64,000 nt of DNA from assembly GCF_963966145.1 (NCBI RefSeq), contig NC_091054.1, positions 19,592,001-19,656,000 on the forward strand. The letters run 5' to 3'. This stretch comes from Tenebrio molitor (taxonomy: Eukaryota > Arthropoda > Insecta > Coleoptera > Tenebrionidae). The notes under the pieces were generated by a model. That model searched no databases, was not told the DNA's origin, and worked only from the letters and a program-made list of their open reading frames with translations. A program made the translations under genes and the position numbers. Below, piece after piece: positions 44,749 through 55,501 of the stretch (the first letter of the stretch is position 1; each line of letters starts with the position of its first letter).

Positions 44749-46826
44749 ATGGATCATGATTACCAAAAGAGAAAGACAAAGAAATGCTGCGTGCCGGGGT
44801 GTACTGACAACATATCCACAAGACACAGATTTCCTAAAGATCCTGAACTTTTTCAAGAGTGGAAGAACAATGTGAATAATCCTGCACTGAAAGATTTATC
44901 TGTCACAAAAGTGTACAACTTATACTACATATGCAATAGACATTTTTCAAAGAATTGCCTGGTTGTAGGAACCAAACGTGGCTTGACAAGAACGGCTGTG
45001 CCTACTTTGCATTTAGGTAGGTTCAATATCATCAACTGGAACTTGTGTTATTCCTCATTCTGTTTTTACTTGAACAAAGAACTCATCTGGTTAATTTCAT
45101 TTCAGGTGAAGGTTCTGATGAAATAACTTTACCGAAACGTGGAGCAGAAAGTAGGTAAATTAGAGTTGCATGCTTGATAATTTAAAATTCTAAAATTGTA
45201 GGTCTTCAAACAATTGAAGATTTTGAATTGTTGTCAAATTTATCTTTGTATGACCCCGACCTTCCTCAAACAGTTCCACTTCTAATGAGCGACATTCGAT
45301 GTAAAAGTGAAAATGATTATGTCATAGTAGAACCAGAAATAGAAAATATTAGCAAAACTGAATATAGTGAAAGTCAGAATTTATTCGTAAATGAAAGAGG
45401 GTCTGATATGTTAGAGTTGGAACTGGAGCCTCAAATATATTCCCAATTGTTTGATAATATTGATGGCGAATATTTAAACAATCATTCAAGTAACATAACA
45501 AGAGAAGCACTAGTTGAAAAACCCTATTTTAAATCTGTGAAGAGTTATTTGTTAGGTAGTATTTGACTATATTGTCATGCAAAATTTAGAACTGAGTGAG
45601 TTTCAGACAGTAATTGCATCTCGGAAGTATGTCGCATTTGTTTTCGTTCGTTGAACAACGAAGAGATTATTCAGTTGTACGGGGAGACAACACAACAAGA
45701 TACGACTCAACTGAAAGATATGCTGAAAGTTGTACTGCCTGATTTAGATTTGGAGATATATCCTGAAACTGTGTTGTGTACTAAATGTACAGAACTGTTA
45801 GCATATAGCTATCAACTGAAGAAAACGTGGTTGGTAACAGAAGAGAAGCTGAAGAAGTTGGTGGAACAGAAAAAGGGGCTGACCAATCGCGAAGCTGATT
45901 TAATCATCGTCGCCAAACCTGTAGAGAGTAGCGAAAAAAAAACGAATCATGCATCTGGGGGACAGGAATGTGAAGAAGGATCCATGACTGCAGAGAAAAC
46001 GGACGGGGACGAGTCTGCTGTAATCGATTTGCTTCTGCACAAGCTTCAAACCCGAGATCAAAAACTTCCAGTAGAGACGTCAGTCTTTTATGGTGAGTTG
46101 AAAAAAGGCGAGGTTTCCATAAAGCCACTGTCGGCTGTAAGACGGAAAAAGAAATATCGAGTGAGTCACGCCCGCCCTTACATGTGCGAGAAGTGCGGCG
46201 TAACTTATAAAGTTTTGAGAGCACTGAAGCGGCACGTCCAGAACCACTCGAGACCTAGTAAATCCCGGCGAAAAGTCCAACAACGAATGATGTGCGAGCT
46301 GTGCGGCCAGTTCTTCCTAAATTCTCACAGACTTCAGGTGCATTACAACATACACAAGAGTCATGAGTGCGCCACGTGTCACAAGGTGTTCTCCCACAAT
46401 TTCCAACTACAGCAACACATCAGACACCGACATCTCAAGCAGTACAACCGCGTCCAGTGTCACTTGTGCGGCAAGCAGTTGTCCAGTCGGGCCTCGTTCA
46501 ACGGTCACATGTTGAGCCACAAAGCCAAAAAGTCGCACCAGTGCAACATTTGCGACATGAGGTTTCATTTTCCGTCGAAATTGAAGTTGCACTTGCGCAG
46601 ACATTGCGCCGACAAGATACACAGCTGTGAGTACTGCGGCAAGGCCATCAAGTACGAAAAGCACTTGAAACAGCACATCAAGATTTACCACATGAATCTG
46701 GGGAAATTCGTTTGTGAGTTTTGCAACCGGCCCTATTGGAAAAATGTGGATTTGGTCAAACATAAAATTAAAGTTCACAGGTGGACGCCGCAAAAGTTCA
46801 GGACTGATTCACTTTCTGAAAACTGA
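44749..46826 (+). CDS. THAP + ZAD + C2H2 zinc-finger transcription regulator
   Basis: A predicted nuclear DNA-binding protein of 628 aa. Exons are 44749-45016, 45106-45150, 45202-45555 and 45607-46826; all introns (89, 51 and 51 bp) are GT-AG and in phase 1. Residues 12-90 form a THAP domain (CCVPGC, HRFPKDPELFQEW, YICNRHFS, TAVPTL). Residues 91-225 are an acidic linker. Residues about 226-300 are a ZAD dimerisation domain (CRIC ... CTKC). From residue 415 to about 610 there are seven C2H2 fingers (for example YMCEKC...H, FVCEFC...H). ZAD-C2H2 proteins are an insect-expanded group; a THAP domain in front is unusual. The start is the ATG just before MDHDYQKRK; a longer in-frame extension begins only with a non-ATG codon. 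The possibility that exon 1 belongs to a separate THAP gene or isoform remains. Confidence 0.75.
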
Positions 46827-46861
46827 TTGTGAAGCATTTTTTAATTTAAAATAATCTTGAA

Positions 46862-46867
46862 ATAAAT
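46862..46867 (+). terminator. Poly(A) signal of the zinc-finger gene
   Basis: AATAAA lies 36 bp after the stop codon, and only 230 bp before the next start. Confidence 0.6.
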
Positions 46868-47096
46868 AATTATATTTTTTGTTTTGCTTTTAATTGTTTC
46901 CAGTCTCGTGTCAATCTAGTGCAGATTCCTGCAGTACCGACGTTCGAAAATTGTCAAAATCAGCTGTTGAACAAACCAAGTGTCATTGATGATTCATTAT
47001 TGATATAACACAGTGTTAATAATAGATCCAAACACCTATTTTCGAAGTTGTCCAAGTGTATTGCTGTTTGTGTAACTCCGGAAATCACATTTAAAC

Positions 47097-49233
47097 ATGT
47101 TTCGCACCGGTAGCAATTTCGACAAGCTGCTAGGTAAAAATTTACAAACCGCAGAATTTCACAATTTAATTCGTCTTTTATCCAGACAAAGCTACCAGCC
47201 ATTTGCTGATGGAACCAGATTGGCCCTCGATTCTTCAATTGTGCGATTTAATTCGTCAAAACGATGTACAGTAAGTGTTTCAGTTCGTTGTTAATAAGCA
47301 TTCCTGCACAGTTAAACATTTCAGACCTAAATATGCCCTAGCCTCCATAAAAAAGAAATTGTTCTCCCCAAATCAGCACACCGCTTTGTACGCCCTTTTG
47401 GTTTTAGAAAGCATGGTAAAAAATTGCGGTAAGTCTCATTCATTTTTTTGTTTCCACTGTGACTTCATGATTGGAATTGTGTCCAGGATACCCTTTGCAT
47501 GAAGAGCTCACCACGCGCCCCTTCTGCGACACGCTGTACGAACTGGCCAAAACGACGACGCACGAGAACGTTCGCCAGAAGCTGTTTGAACTGATCCAAG
47601 CGTGGAACTTCGCTTTCCGCAAGAGCCCCAAACACGGCGCCCTCAAAGACACGATGATACTGATGAAATCGGACGGTTACAAGTTTCCAACTTTTCGCGA
47701 ATCTGACGCCATGTTTAGCGCGGACTCGGCGCCGGAATGGGCGGACGGAGACGTGTGCCACCGTTGTCGCATCGCTTTCGGATTGTTGCAACGTAAGCAC
47801 CATTGCAGGGCGTGCGGCCAAGTGTTCTGCAACCAGTGCAGCCAGAAAAGCACGACTTTGCCGAAGTACGGAATAGAGAAGGAAGTCAGAGTGTGCGACG
47901 CTTGCTACGACCAAGCCACCAAACCCACTGCCGCCAGCAAGGCCGCGGCGGAGAAGCAGGAGAGCGAGCTGCCGCCAGAGTATCTTAACAGTTCACTGGC
48001 GCAACAGAGTCAGACTCCGCCGAGGAAGAGCGATGAGGAGTTGAGAGAAGAGGAGGAGTTGCAATTGGCGATCGCGATCAGTCAGTCAGAAGCTGAGGCG
48101 AAGGAGAAGGAAAAGGAGAAGTTTAAGATGGTGAATACGTACAAAGGTAAAGGGGAACAATGGAACAGAAGTTGTGTTTTATTTTGATTTTTACAGCTCC
48201 CATAGAGCGCAGTCCGTCACCAGTCGAGGAGCAAACGAATCCAGAACTGGCAAGATATCTGAATCGTTCCTATTGGGAGTCAATCCAACAGAACGAATCG
48301 AGCGAAGTACGAGCGACGAGTCCCTCGGCCCCGGCCACAGCTCCCACGACCGAAGTCAAGCCAAAACACAAAGAAAACGGCGTGGTCGACAACGACCTCG
48401 AGGAATTCATAACGACTCTAAAGTCTCAAGTTGAGATCTTCATCAATCGGATGAAGAGCAACTCGAGTCGAGGCCGTTCGATAGCCAACGACACCAGCGT
48501 CCAGACCCTTTTCTTGAACATCACCGCCATGCACTCGAAACTTTTGCGCTACATCCAGCAACATGACGACAGCCGCCTGCATTACGAGCGACTTCAGGAC
48601 AAGTTGACCCAAGTGAAGGACGCCAGGGCGGCGCTTGACGATCTGCGAGAAGAGCATCGCGAAAAACTGAGGCGAGAAGCTGAAGAAGCCGAACGTCAGC
48701 GCCAACTGCAGATGGCGCACAAATTGGAAATCATGAGGAAGAAGAAGCAGGAGTACTTGCAATATCAAAGGCAGTTGGCATTGCAACGCATCCAGGAACA
48801 GGAGAGGGAAATGCAGATGAGACAAGAACATCAAAAGCAGCAGTACCTCATGGGTTACATGGGAAGCAATCAGTTCACTCCGCAGCCTCCTCCGAATAGC
48901 GCTCCGCCCCCGACGCCGTCTTATCACGGTTATCAGTACGGACCCATGCTACAACAGAATCCGCCGCAAATGGGACATCCGGGGGTGCCGCCTCAGATCG
49001 CCCATCAGATGCCACCAGGACCACCGCCCCAGTCTCACTTCCAACAAATGCCAAACTATGGTGTACACCAAATCAACAGTCAACCCATGATGAGTCCCAT
49101 GCCGGGACCTGGACCGATTCCGATGCAAGCTCCACCCCCGAATCAACCCCCGCAAGGGCAGTTCCCGCAACCGCCCCAACAAGGCGAGAAAACTGAAGCT
49201 CGAACTGCCGAACTGATCAGTTTCGACGACTAA
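47097..49233 (+). CDS. Hrs: Hrs, hepatocyte growth factor-regulated tyrosine kinase substrate (ESCRT-0)
   Basis: Hrs sorts ubiquitinated membrane proteins at early endosomes towards multivesicular bodies. Exons are 47097-47133, 47186-47270, 47325-47428, 47487-48146 and 48197-49233, all with GT-AG introns of 50-58 bp, giving 640 aa. A VHS domain is at about 1-145 (EPDWPSILQLCDLIRQ, ALLVLESMVKNCG). A FYVE finger at about 158-220 has the PI3P-binding RKHHCR box and eight zinc-binding Cys/His. A ubiquitin-interacting motif is at 260-277 (EEELQLAIAISQS). A coiled-coil Hrs helical domain spans roughly 350-500 (REEHREKLRREAEEAER). A Pro/Gln/Met-rich tail ends ELISFDD, a clathrin-box-like acidic end. 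Domain order and content match insect Hrs fully. The start is fixed by the conserved MFR..SNFDKLL. No defect seen. Confidence 0.96.
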
Positions 49234-49284
49234 ACCTGTTACTACTAATCAACGTCAATGTATTAATCATGTAGTGGATTATTT

Positions 49285-49290
49285 TTTATT
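49285..49290 (-). terminator. Poly(A) signal of the 142-aa gene
   Basis: AATAAA on the minus strand (TTTATT on plus) lies about 20 bp beyond the stop codon of the convergent gene. Confidence 0.6.
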
Positions 49291-49291
49291 C

Positions 49292-49297
49292 AATAAA
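49292..49297 (+). terminator. Poly(A) signal of Hrs
   Basis: AATAAA lies 59 bp after the stop and next to the opposite-strand signal of the 142-aa gene (49285-49290). Confidence 0.65.
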
Positions 49298-49309
49298 TGT
49301 TAAGATATA

Positions 49310-49785
49310 TCAGTCTAAACCATCCGGGCTTACTGCCAGGTAGCACAACACACCCCCGGCTATCTGCTTGGCGGCGACATAGGCGCGTCCGTCTGGAGAA
49401 CGATGGTGAATTACTGGCGCTATGGGTCCAGCTTTGGGCAAGTCCGGGATTTGCTTGGACATCAAGTCTCCCAGCCGCTCGGCCAAAGAAATCAGATTGT
49501 TGGTCGGAGGTTTGTTGAGAAAAGGACAGTGCAAGAAGCCGTTGCACACTTGGATGCGCAAAAATTGAGCGTATTCGTTGCGGATCTTCGCGGCTTCGAG
49601 GTTGTCGTCGGGGAGGCCGGCCAATTTTCGTACCCACTCAGCGCACCTCACCCGATCTGCGACGAAGACACTCAAGACAGTGCGAATGGATGTTAGTACT
49701 CACCGAAGGGACTGTCCAGCTTGTGCGCGTGCTGAGCGATGTCTCTCAGCGCATTTTTGAATTCTTGGTGGTCTCTCGTACCCAT
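49310..49785 (-). CDS. Small conserved-looking protein of unknown function, 142 aa
   Basis: Two exons, 49785-49704 and 49656-49310, are joined by a 47-bp GT-AG intron in phase 1. The protein starts MGTRDHQEFKNALRDIAQ and ends AVSPDGLD. It has no signal peptide or membrane segment. It is mixed alpha/beta in composition, with a Cys-containing NGFLHCPFLNKPP block followed by LISLAERLGDLM and a Tyr/Ala-rich VAAKQIAGGVLCYL near the end. Codon use is GC-rich like Hrs and Maf, which, with the clean splice sites, supports a real gene. I do not recognise the family. It is convergent with Hrs (76 bp between stops) and divergent from Maf-S (about 190 bp between starts), so it probably shares a bidirectional promoter with Maf-S. 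Confidence 0.75.
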
Positions 49786-49975
49786 AATTTTGACGTGTTC
49801 GTAAAAATTTGAATTTACCGCGTGATCGCTGCCAACGTGACGCAAACGCAATGAATTACTCACGTTGGCGGAGCGATCTGGAATTTATCATCGAACGGGA
49901 TGACTTGCATATTTTGGAGTAATTGGTCTTCGTTTAGGACGCATTTACGTGAATTTAGCAGATAGGGACTCACAA
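49786..49975. promoter_or_regulatory. Candidate bidirectional promoter
   Basis: 190 bp separate the divergent starts of the 142-aa gene and Maf-S. No TATA box is seen at a fitting place. CACGTTGGCG and AACGTGACG words near 49836-49868 are possible E-box/CRE-like sites. This is an inference from layout only. Confidence 0.35.
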
Positions 49976-50435
49976 ATGCCGCAAGAACAGCGCAAATCGG
50001 ACAGAAAGTCTTTGGTAGGTGTTCTAACCTTAAAATTTGTCGGGTAATTCGAATCGGTGCGTATTTTAGCCTCCCCTTTCTCCTGGGCCAATCTTGGACA
50101 TTTCCGACGATGAGTTGGTGTCGATATCTGTGCGGGACTTGAACCGCCAATTGAAACTGAGAGGTTTGTCTCGGGAAGACATTGTTCGTATGAAACAGCG
50201 TAGACGCACGCTGAAAAATCGTGGTTACGCAGCGTCTTGTCGAATCAAGAGGATCGAACAGAAAGACGAACTGGAGACGGAAAAGACGCAAGAATGGCGT
50301 GACATGGAGAACATGCAAGACGACGTCAAACATATGAAAGAGGAGGTGAACAGTATTCGAACGAGATACGAAGCTCTGAAAAAATTCGCTATCAACAATA
50401 AAATCCCAATACCGAGTGAACTAGAAACTCTGTAA
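49976..50435 (+). CDS. maf-S: Small Maf bZIP transcription factor
   Basis: Small Maf proteins lack an activation domain and pair with CNC-type bZIP factors (Cnc/Nrf2) at antioxidant response elements. Exons 49976-50014 and 50070-50435 (GT-AG intron, 55 bp) give 134 aa. After a short N-terminus (MPQEQRKSDRKS, PPLSPGP) come the Maf extended homology region (DISDDELVSISVRDLNRQLK) and the basic region (MKQRRRTLKNRGYAASCR), which holds the Maf-type NRGYAxxCR contact residues. A leucine-zipper-like coiled coil (about 70-115) ends near IPIPSELETL. Length fits MafK/G/S rather than large Mafs. The start was chosen as the only ATG before the donor that keeps frame. Convergent with the UBL4A-like gene. 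Confidence 0.93.
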
Positions 50436-50442
50436 TATCCAC

Positions 50443-50448
50443 AATAAA
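50443..50448 (+). terminator. Poly(A) signal of Maf-S
   Basis: AATAAA lies 8 bp after the stop codon; the opposite-strand signal of the next gene is 20 bp away (50468-50473). Confidence 0.6.
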
Positions 50449-50506
50449 GATGTATTTAATAGTACAATTTATTCGTTATCGAGGTACAAAAAAAAAATGG
50501 CGAAAT

Positions 50507-50899
50507 TTATGCACTACTGTCCATATCTGCTTTTGCTATCCTTTCTAAATCGTCGAGGCTTAGATTGCTAACTTTATTCTGAAAGTCTTTCATGAACTCG
50601 TCAACGATCGCGGTGCACTGTTGATCGGAGTAATACTGGCGCAAGAAGCGTGTCAGGGCGGCGTTGAGGGTGTCCGGTTTCTTAACGGCGACGTACAACT
50701 TTGTTCCGTCTTTGATTTTTGGATATGAGCCCACTGTTTTGTCGTCTTGGAGCGTCTTCCCGAACAACACCATTGTTTGTTGCGCCACTGGAATGTTAAT
50801 GTCAGTGGCAACCTTCCGCTTCAGCTCCAGGATCGTCGTGGTTTCTTGCACGTCAACAACGCAACTACCCCCACGAATACCTTTCACTATTATCTTCAT
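50507..50899 (-). CDS. Ubl4A: UBL4A-like ubiquitin-like protein (GET/BAG6 pathway)
   Basis: A 130-aa single-exon protein. Residues 1-75 are a ubiquitin-like fold (MKIIVKGIRGGSCVVDV, TILELKRKVA, QQTMVLFGKTLQDD, GTKLYVAV) without a C-terminal GlyGly, so it is not conjugated. Residues 85-125 (ALTRFLRQYYSDQQC, NLSLDDLERIAKAD) match the C-terminal TUGS helices that bind BAG6 in human UBL4A. In that complex the protein helps hand tail-anchored membrane proteins to the GET/TRC40 route and supports quality control in the cytosol. Length is close to the usual 150 aa. A minus-strand AATAAA at 50473-50468 follows 34 bp after the stop. The start is the only ATG at the head of the beta-strand. Confidence 0.85.
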   Translation of the reverse strand: MKIIVKGIRGGSCVVDVQETTTILELKRKVATDINIPVAQQTMVLFGKTLQDDKTVGSYPKIKDGTKLYVAVKKPDTLNAALTRFLRQYYSDQQCTAIVDEFMKDFQNKVSNLSLDDLERIAKADMDSSA

Positions 50900-51501
50900 T
50901 TTAACAGCTTACTACAAATTACAACATAAAAACGGGGCTGCTTTTTGTTGTCACTTGTGGATCTACTGTCAACAGTTGACAGATAATTGACATTTGACAG
51001 ATGTCAAGTTCACAACGAGTGAGGTTAGGCATTAGGCAAATATTTCAAACAATTCATCAGTAAGTAAAAGCAAAAGTTAAATATTTATTTAATCTTAGAT
51101 CGCATGTATTTGGTTTTGTTGCTTTTCGTTTTAACTAAGCCGTAAAGACAAAAATATGCAACGGACGGATGTTTGCGGTCAATTGGCGACTTACCATTCT
51201 ACGAGATTCAGGTCTGTTGTAATGTTTTCCATTTTAATTACGATTTTACAATCGACTTTCTCTTTCAATTTATGCGTGCGCGGTGAAATCCATGATAAAA
51301 AAACAATTACCGGAATTTAATTTTGGCGCTTTCACCTCACCAAATGACAGGAAGCGTCTTGTTTAAAAAAAACTTGTTTTTTATGGACTCTGTTACTTGT
51401 TAACAAAGTTCAAGTGTAGAGTGAATCGTGTGAGTGTTCTATTCGTTACTGCCTTAAATAGCAATCGAAGTTTTTGTATTTACACTTTTCAGACCGTCAC
51501 A
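50900..51501. promoter_or_regulatory. Divergent upstream region of the UBL4A-like and aldehyde dehydrogenase genes
   Basis: About 600 bp separate the two starts. A splice acceptor (TTTTCAG, about 51486-51492) lies just before the dehydrogenase start, so its first exon is non-coding and lies somewhere upstream, possibly around 51300-51440. TGTCAACAGTTGACAGAT-like dyads occur near 50968-51003. Confidence 0.45.
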
Positions 51502-52995
51502 ATGACAAACCCTTCTGAACTTGTGCAAACCTTGCGCAATACTTTCAACAGCGGCAAGACCAAGCCCGTGGAGTTCCGCTTGAAGCAATTGAAGGCTTTG
51601 CAGCGTCTCTACGAAGAAAATACGGAGGCAATGATTGAAGTTTTGGGCAAGGATCTACGCAAGAGCAAGCAAGAATCTATCCTGCTGGAAATAGACTATT
51701 TGATTAACGATTTGCGACACACCATCGCGAATTTACGCAGTTGGGTCGAGCCTGAGCAGCCCCCGAAAGGTTTCGTCAACATGCTCGATTCCCTGTACAT
51801 CTATAATGACCCGTACGGAGTTGTCTTGGTTATCGGCTCTTGGAACTATCCCATCCAGCTGACTCTACTTCCCGTGGCCGGCGCCATAGCTGCAGGTAAT
51901 TGCGTTGTGATCAAACCGTCAGAGGTCTCATCAGCCAGTTCGAAATTTATGGCTGAGACAATACCCAAGTATCTCGACAGCGATTGCTATCGAGTGTTTG
52001 AAGGAGGAGTTGCGGAAACTACTGCACTTCTGAAAGAAAAATTTGATTATATTTTTTACACCGGTTCGAGTCAAGTCGGCAAAATCATCCACACCGCCGC
52101 CAGTCAACACTTGACTCCGGTGACGTTAGAATTGGGAGGTAAAAGTCCGGTGTATTTGGACAAGAGCGCCGACATTAAAGTCGCAACGAAAAGATTGCTT
52201 TGGGGGAAGTGCATCAACGCGGGCCAAACGTGCGTGGCCCCCGACTACTTGATCTGCACCCGAGACGTTCGCGACCGATTCGTGGACTGCGCCAAAGAGA
52301 CAATTCGTGAGTTCTTTGGTAGCGATCCGAAACAGTCGCCCGATTTGTGCCGCATCATCAACGACCGCCAATTTCAGCGCTTGGTCGCGTTGATCAAACA
52401 GCACAAACCCGCAGTCGGTGGCAATTTCGACGCCTCCGACCGGTACGTCGAGCCGACGATCTTAACGGACGTAGACTTGAAGGATCCGGTGATGAAGGAC
52501 GAAATCTTCGGTCCGATTCTACCGGTGGTGACGGTAGACGACGCATCCGAAGCTATCAAACTGATCAACGCGCGAGAGAAGCCGTTGGTCTTTTATATTT
52601 TCTCCAACAACAAGAAAGACGTCAAGTTGCTAATCGACAACACTTCCTCTGGCGGGGTTCTCGTCAACGACACGATCATGCACATGGCGACGGACATGCC
52701 CTTCGGAGGAGTCGGGACCAGCGGGATGGGGAGCTACCACGGCAAATACACGTTCGACACGTTCTCTCATAAGAAGAGTTGTCTCTATAAGGATTTGGGG
52801 ATTTTGGGGGAAACTCTGGCTTCGTCGAGGTATCCGCCGTATTCAGATCGCAAGTTGAAATTTCTTCAGCTGCTGCTGAAAAAGCGCCAAGGCGTCTCTT
52901 TCAAGTGTTTGTCATACCTGGTCGTGTTTGGTATCGGTTTTGCCTCGGCCGTCGGTTGTAAACACTTGTTAGAAACTAAGAATTTTCTCAAGTGA
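51502..52995 (+). CDS. Aldh-III: Class 3 (fatty) aldehyde dehydrogenase
   Basis: It oxidises medium- and long-chain aldehydes to fatty acids with NAD(P)+. From the ATG at 51502 it has 497 aa. The class 3 hallmarks are present: no N-terminal extension, a nucleotide-binding fold with YTGSSQVGK, general base E210 (LELGGKSPVY), nucleophile C244 (NAGQTCVAPDY) and an EIFGPILPV block; E and C are at the positions usual for ALDH3. A C-terminal hydrophobic segment (CLSYLVVFGIGFASAVG) would anchor it in the ER or peroxisome membrane, as in ALDH3A2. The frame extends 35 codons upstream, but a splice acceptor lies between, and the ATG followed by TNPSELVQTL is the natural start. Intronless coding region. 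No defect seen. Confidence 0.94.
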   Translation: MTNPSELVQTLRNTFNSGKTKPVEFRLKQLKALQRLYEENTEAMIEVLGKDLRKSKQESILLEIDYLINDLRHTIANLRSWVEPEQPPKGFVNMLDSLYIYNDPYGVVLVIGSWNYPIQLTLLPVAGAIAAGNCVVIKPSEVSSASSKFMAETIPKYLDSDCYRVFEGGVAETTALLKEKFDYIFYTGSSQVGKIIHTAASQHLTPVTLELGGKSPVYLDKSADIKVATKRLLWGKCINAGQTCVAPDYLICTRDVRDRFVDCAKETIREFFGSDPKQSPDLCRIINDRQFQRLVALIKQHKPAVGGNFDASDRYVEPTILTDVDLKDPVMKDEIFGPILPVVTVDDASEAIKLINAREKPLVFYIFSNNKKDVKLLIDNTSSGGVLVNDTIMHMATDMPFGGVGTSGMGSYHGKYTFDTFSHKKSCLYKDLGILGETLASSRYPPYSDRKLKFLQLLLKKRQGVSFKCLSYLVVFGIGFASAVGCKHLLETKNFLK

Positions 52996-54309
52996 TTTTT
53001 GTGTTGTATCAGATACCAAACACATTTAAACATAACGTAATGTAACCTGCGGTGCTTTTTCTAGTTCTTATAGTTTTCTTTTAGAAATTTAAGATGGTAA
53101 GAGGTTTTCGAGATAATATTTAATAACGTACAGGTCGTTGGTGTTTATTTTGTTTTCCGCAAAACTTACTTTCACCTGTATATTATGTCAACCTAGTAAT
53201 AATCGTACGATTAACAGGAACGAATTTGATACTACTTTTATACTTATCCACTTTGTCGTGTTGGCAATTCCAATAATGTTCATAATAGTGATTTTTTTCA
53301 GTATTAGCGTAAGTTTGTAATTATCTGTTAACATTTTGTATGAGAGTTTAAAAAAAAAATAATACAGTATTTTCGATTAGGAATGTTTTTATTGATCCTG
53401 TGGTTTCAATTTTTCTTTGCGACAGTGGCTGTTACGACTATGAGTAAGAGTGCTACTTGAGGTGTCCTCGTACTTTTTCTCCACATACGATAAACAAAGT
53501 TCCATACTCCGAGCATATCATCCATATAAACACCTGTACTCGACAATAAGAGTCGTTTTACAGACAGAACTCTGAGATATGTATTTTGGGTTGGATCCAG
53601 AGCTTTGTAGGCTCGTACTCTATGTGAATCACCCTGTATATTTGGGAACTCGTTATAAAATAAGCCTCCTACAATGGTTTATCGCTTGTCCGTAAATAAT
53701 ACTTGATTTTGGTCGATTAGGCACGCTCCGAACTTTTGCAACTTAATGGTCCGTACTTGAGACCGCCTTGTCCGTACTCGAAATTTTGTAATGTGTAAAT
53801 AATTTTAACTTCTGGCAGCAAGCAGCAAGTAGATAAACAGAAAAAGCATATTATTCAAAAATATTCGTCAGTGCAGGACTCTTAACGTTTGCTGTATTAA
53901 CATTGTGTTTTCTGAATGAAATAGTGCAAATGAAAAAAAATCTGCATGTGGAGACCATGGGAAAATGATTTTGAGAGCATAAGGGATCCTGACGACAACA
54001 GTAACAGAAATATTGCAGCAGAAGTTGCACTAGATCAACTGTCAGAGCTTGTTGTAATAACCCAATATCACTAGTCCGCGAAACAGAACAAATTGGCCAA
54101 GTCGTGATCGTCATCGAAATGGAAAAAAAAACCCTACGTTGTGTGTTTTTATACAAAATGGCGTAAGACTAACTCGAGATGCAAATGGTGGACCTGCAAG
54201 GTGGACAAACTTCGAAATAAAAAAATATAAGTCGATGGGAGGACGCCTGTATTTAATTGGTAGGTACATACTTGAATAAATATTTGGATTCTCGTTTTCA
54301 ATTACAGTA
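52996..54309. other. Intergenic downstream of the dehydrogenase
   Basis: No gene is supported. TGAATCACCCTGTATA at 53626-53641 is a single transposon-like tip without a partner that I could find. Confidence 0.5.
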
Positions 54310-54760
54310 TCGATCGGTTTGGAATGGGAAAACGGGAGTCCATTTAGGGAACGGCCATCCCTGTGCCACAAGGAAAATCGGGGCAAGTGTTTAGCCGAAG
54401 TTAGGTTGTCGTGTCGGGGGCAGGTGTACCTACCAAGTGGCACAAAAAAGGGGCCGACGTGGGATTGCCGGCGTGGTCCTCGCGAGACTTTTCCATGACG
54501 TGTGACCCTGGCTGTGTAGCTTCTCGACCGCCCACGGTGGACGGCGTCTGTTTCATCAGCTGTAGTGTCTACGATTCGGAGGACACAAGCCGGGGCACTG
54601 CACCCATGACGAGTTAGGTGTCGCAGGGGCTTAAAGGACCACGTCGCTAGTATAGAAATTAGGAGACAGGGGGGCGAGAGCTAGGTTAGCTTCGCGATCA
54701 GAAACCGCTTGTTATCAGGAAGAGCTGAGGTGCTGAGGGTAGAGGAGCGTAATATTCCGT
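54310..54760. repeat. GC-rich island, probably a retrotransposon fragment
   Basis: A sharp rise in GC, with words such as GGGGCAAGTG and CGGCGTGGTC, in otherwise AT-rich DNA. A 68-codon plus frame (54411-54617) runs through it without a recognisable domain. The type resembles 5' regions of non-LTR retrotransposons, but the family is not identified. Confidence 0.4.
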
Positions 54761-55501
54761 TAGGTCGTTAGTTATTGTTATCTTGAGTCTTGTTGCACAA
54801 TGTTATGTAACATGTTGTGTAACTTTGGCAATTGAAAAGATTATGGTGCGCCATCGTTTGTGGATGATTTTTGAGGGTTTTACTCATCCCTTTTACAGTG
54901 TCTATACAGGGTGATTCATCTTTTACCGCCGGTGGCAAAATTGACCTTAAAAATTATGATTTCACTTTCATATTTTGCATACACGTTGCAAGATTACATT
55001 TTTCGTATTTTTTGGCGACAGTTTTGGAATACCTGTATCAAATTTTCAAAAAAGAATCTGGTGTTTTAAAAATTGATAACTTTGACAAAGCAACCATTTT
55101 TAACCACCAAATTTTATTTAATTCAAACAAAATCCGCAGTAGTATTGTACCGTTTTTTTAAATTACTACTTTCTATTTGCGGACTAAAAGGAGCAAATAT
55201 GTTGACATATTTACTTCGTTACACTACGAAATGTTTTGAAACAAAAAACTCTATCAGAACCCATCGGAATAGGCATGAACGTCAAATGTGGATTCTCCAA
55301 TCGACGATATGATACGCGTACAAATGATTTTTTTCTGCATATCTTCGCCGAACTCACCGTAATTGTTGACCAGTAGAATGAGGTTTTATATTCTATTAAT
55401 ATCTTTTATTTGTATGAACAATTTAGACAGTGATCTAACAACGAACATCATCCTACAAAACCACATGCTGGAAAAACCAAAACAGTTTTTCAGTTATAGT
55501 T
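54761..55501. other. Intergenic with one orphan transposon end
   Basis: CAGGGTGATTCATCTTTTAC at 54906, then CGCC, resembles the tip of the 19309 element but no right partner is found. Chance frames only. Confidence 0.4.

Noticed and set aside
46407..46793. 128-codon minus-strand frame
   Set aside because: Antisense shadow of the C2H2 finger exon; no motif and no splice context.
47465..47914. 149-codon minus-strand frame
   Set aside because: Antisense of the GC-rich Hrs exon 4, whose FYVE and VHS residues are unmistakable on the plus strand.
48418..48927. 169-codon minus-strand frame
   Set aside because: Antisense of the Hrs coiled-coil exon; an Arg/Leu-rich shadow.
49860..50333. 157-codon minus-strand frame over Maf-S
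   Set aside because: Antisense to the well-conserved Maf bZIP exon; no domain.
51397..51501. N-terminal extension of the aldehyde dehydrogenase by 35 residues
   Set aside because: A splice acceptor lies between this and the conserved start; class 3 enzymes lack such an extension, and the frame opens with a TTG/ATG-poor stretch.
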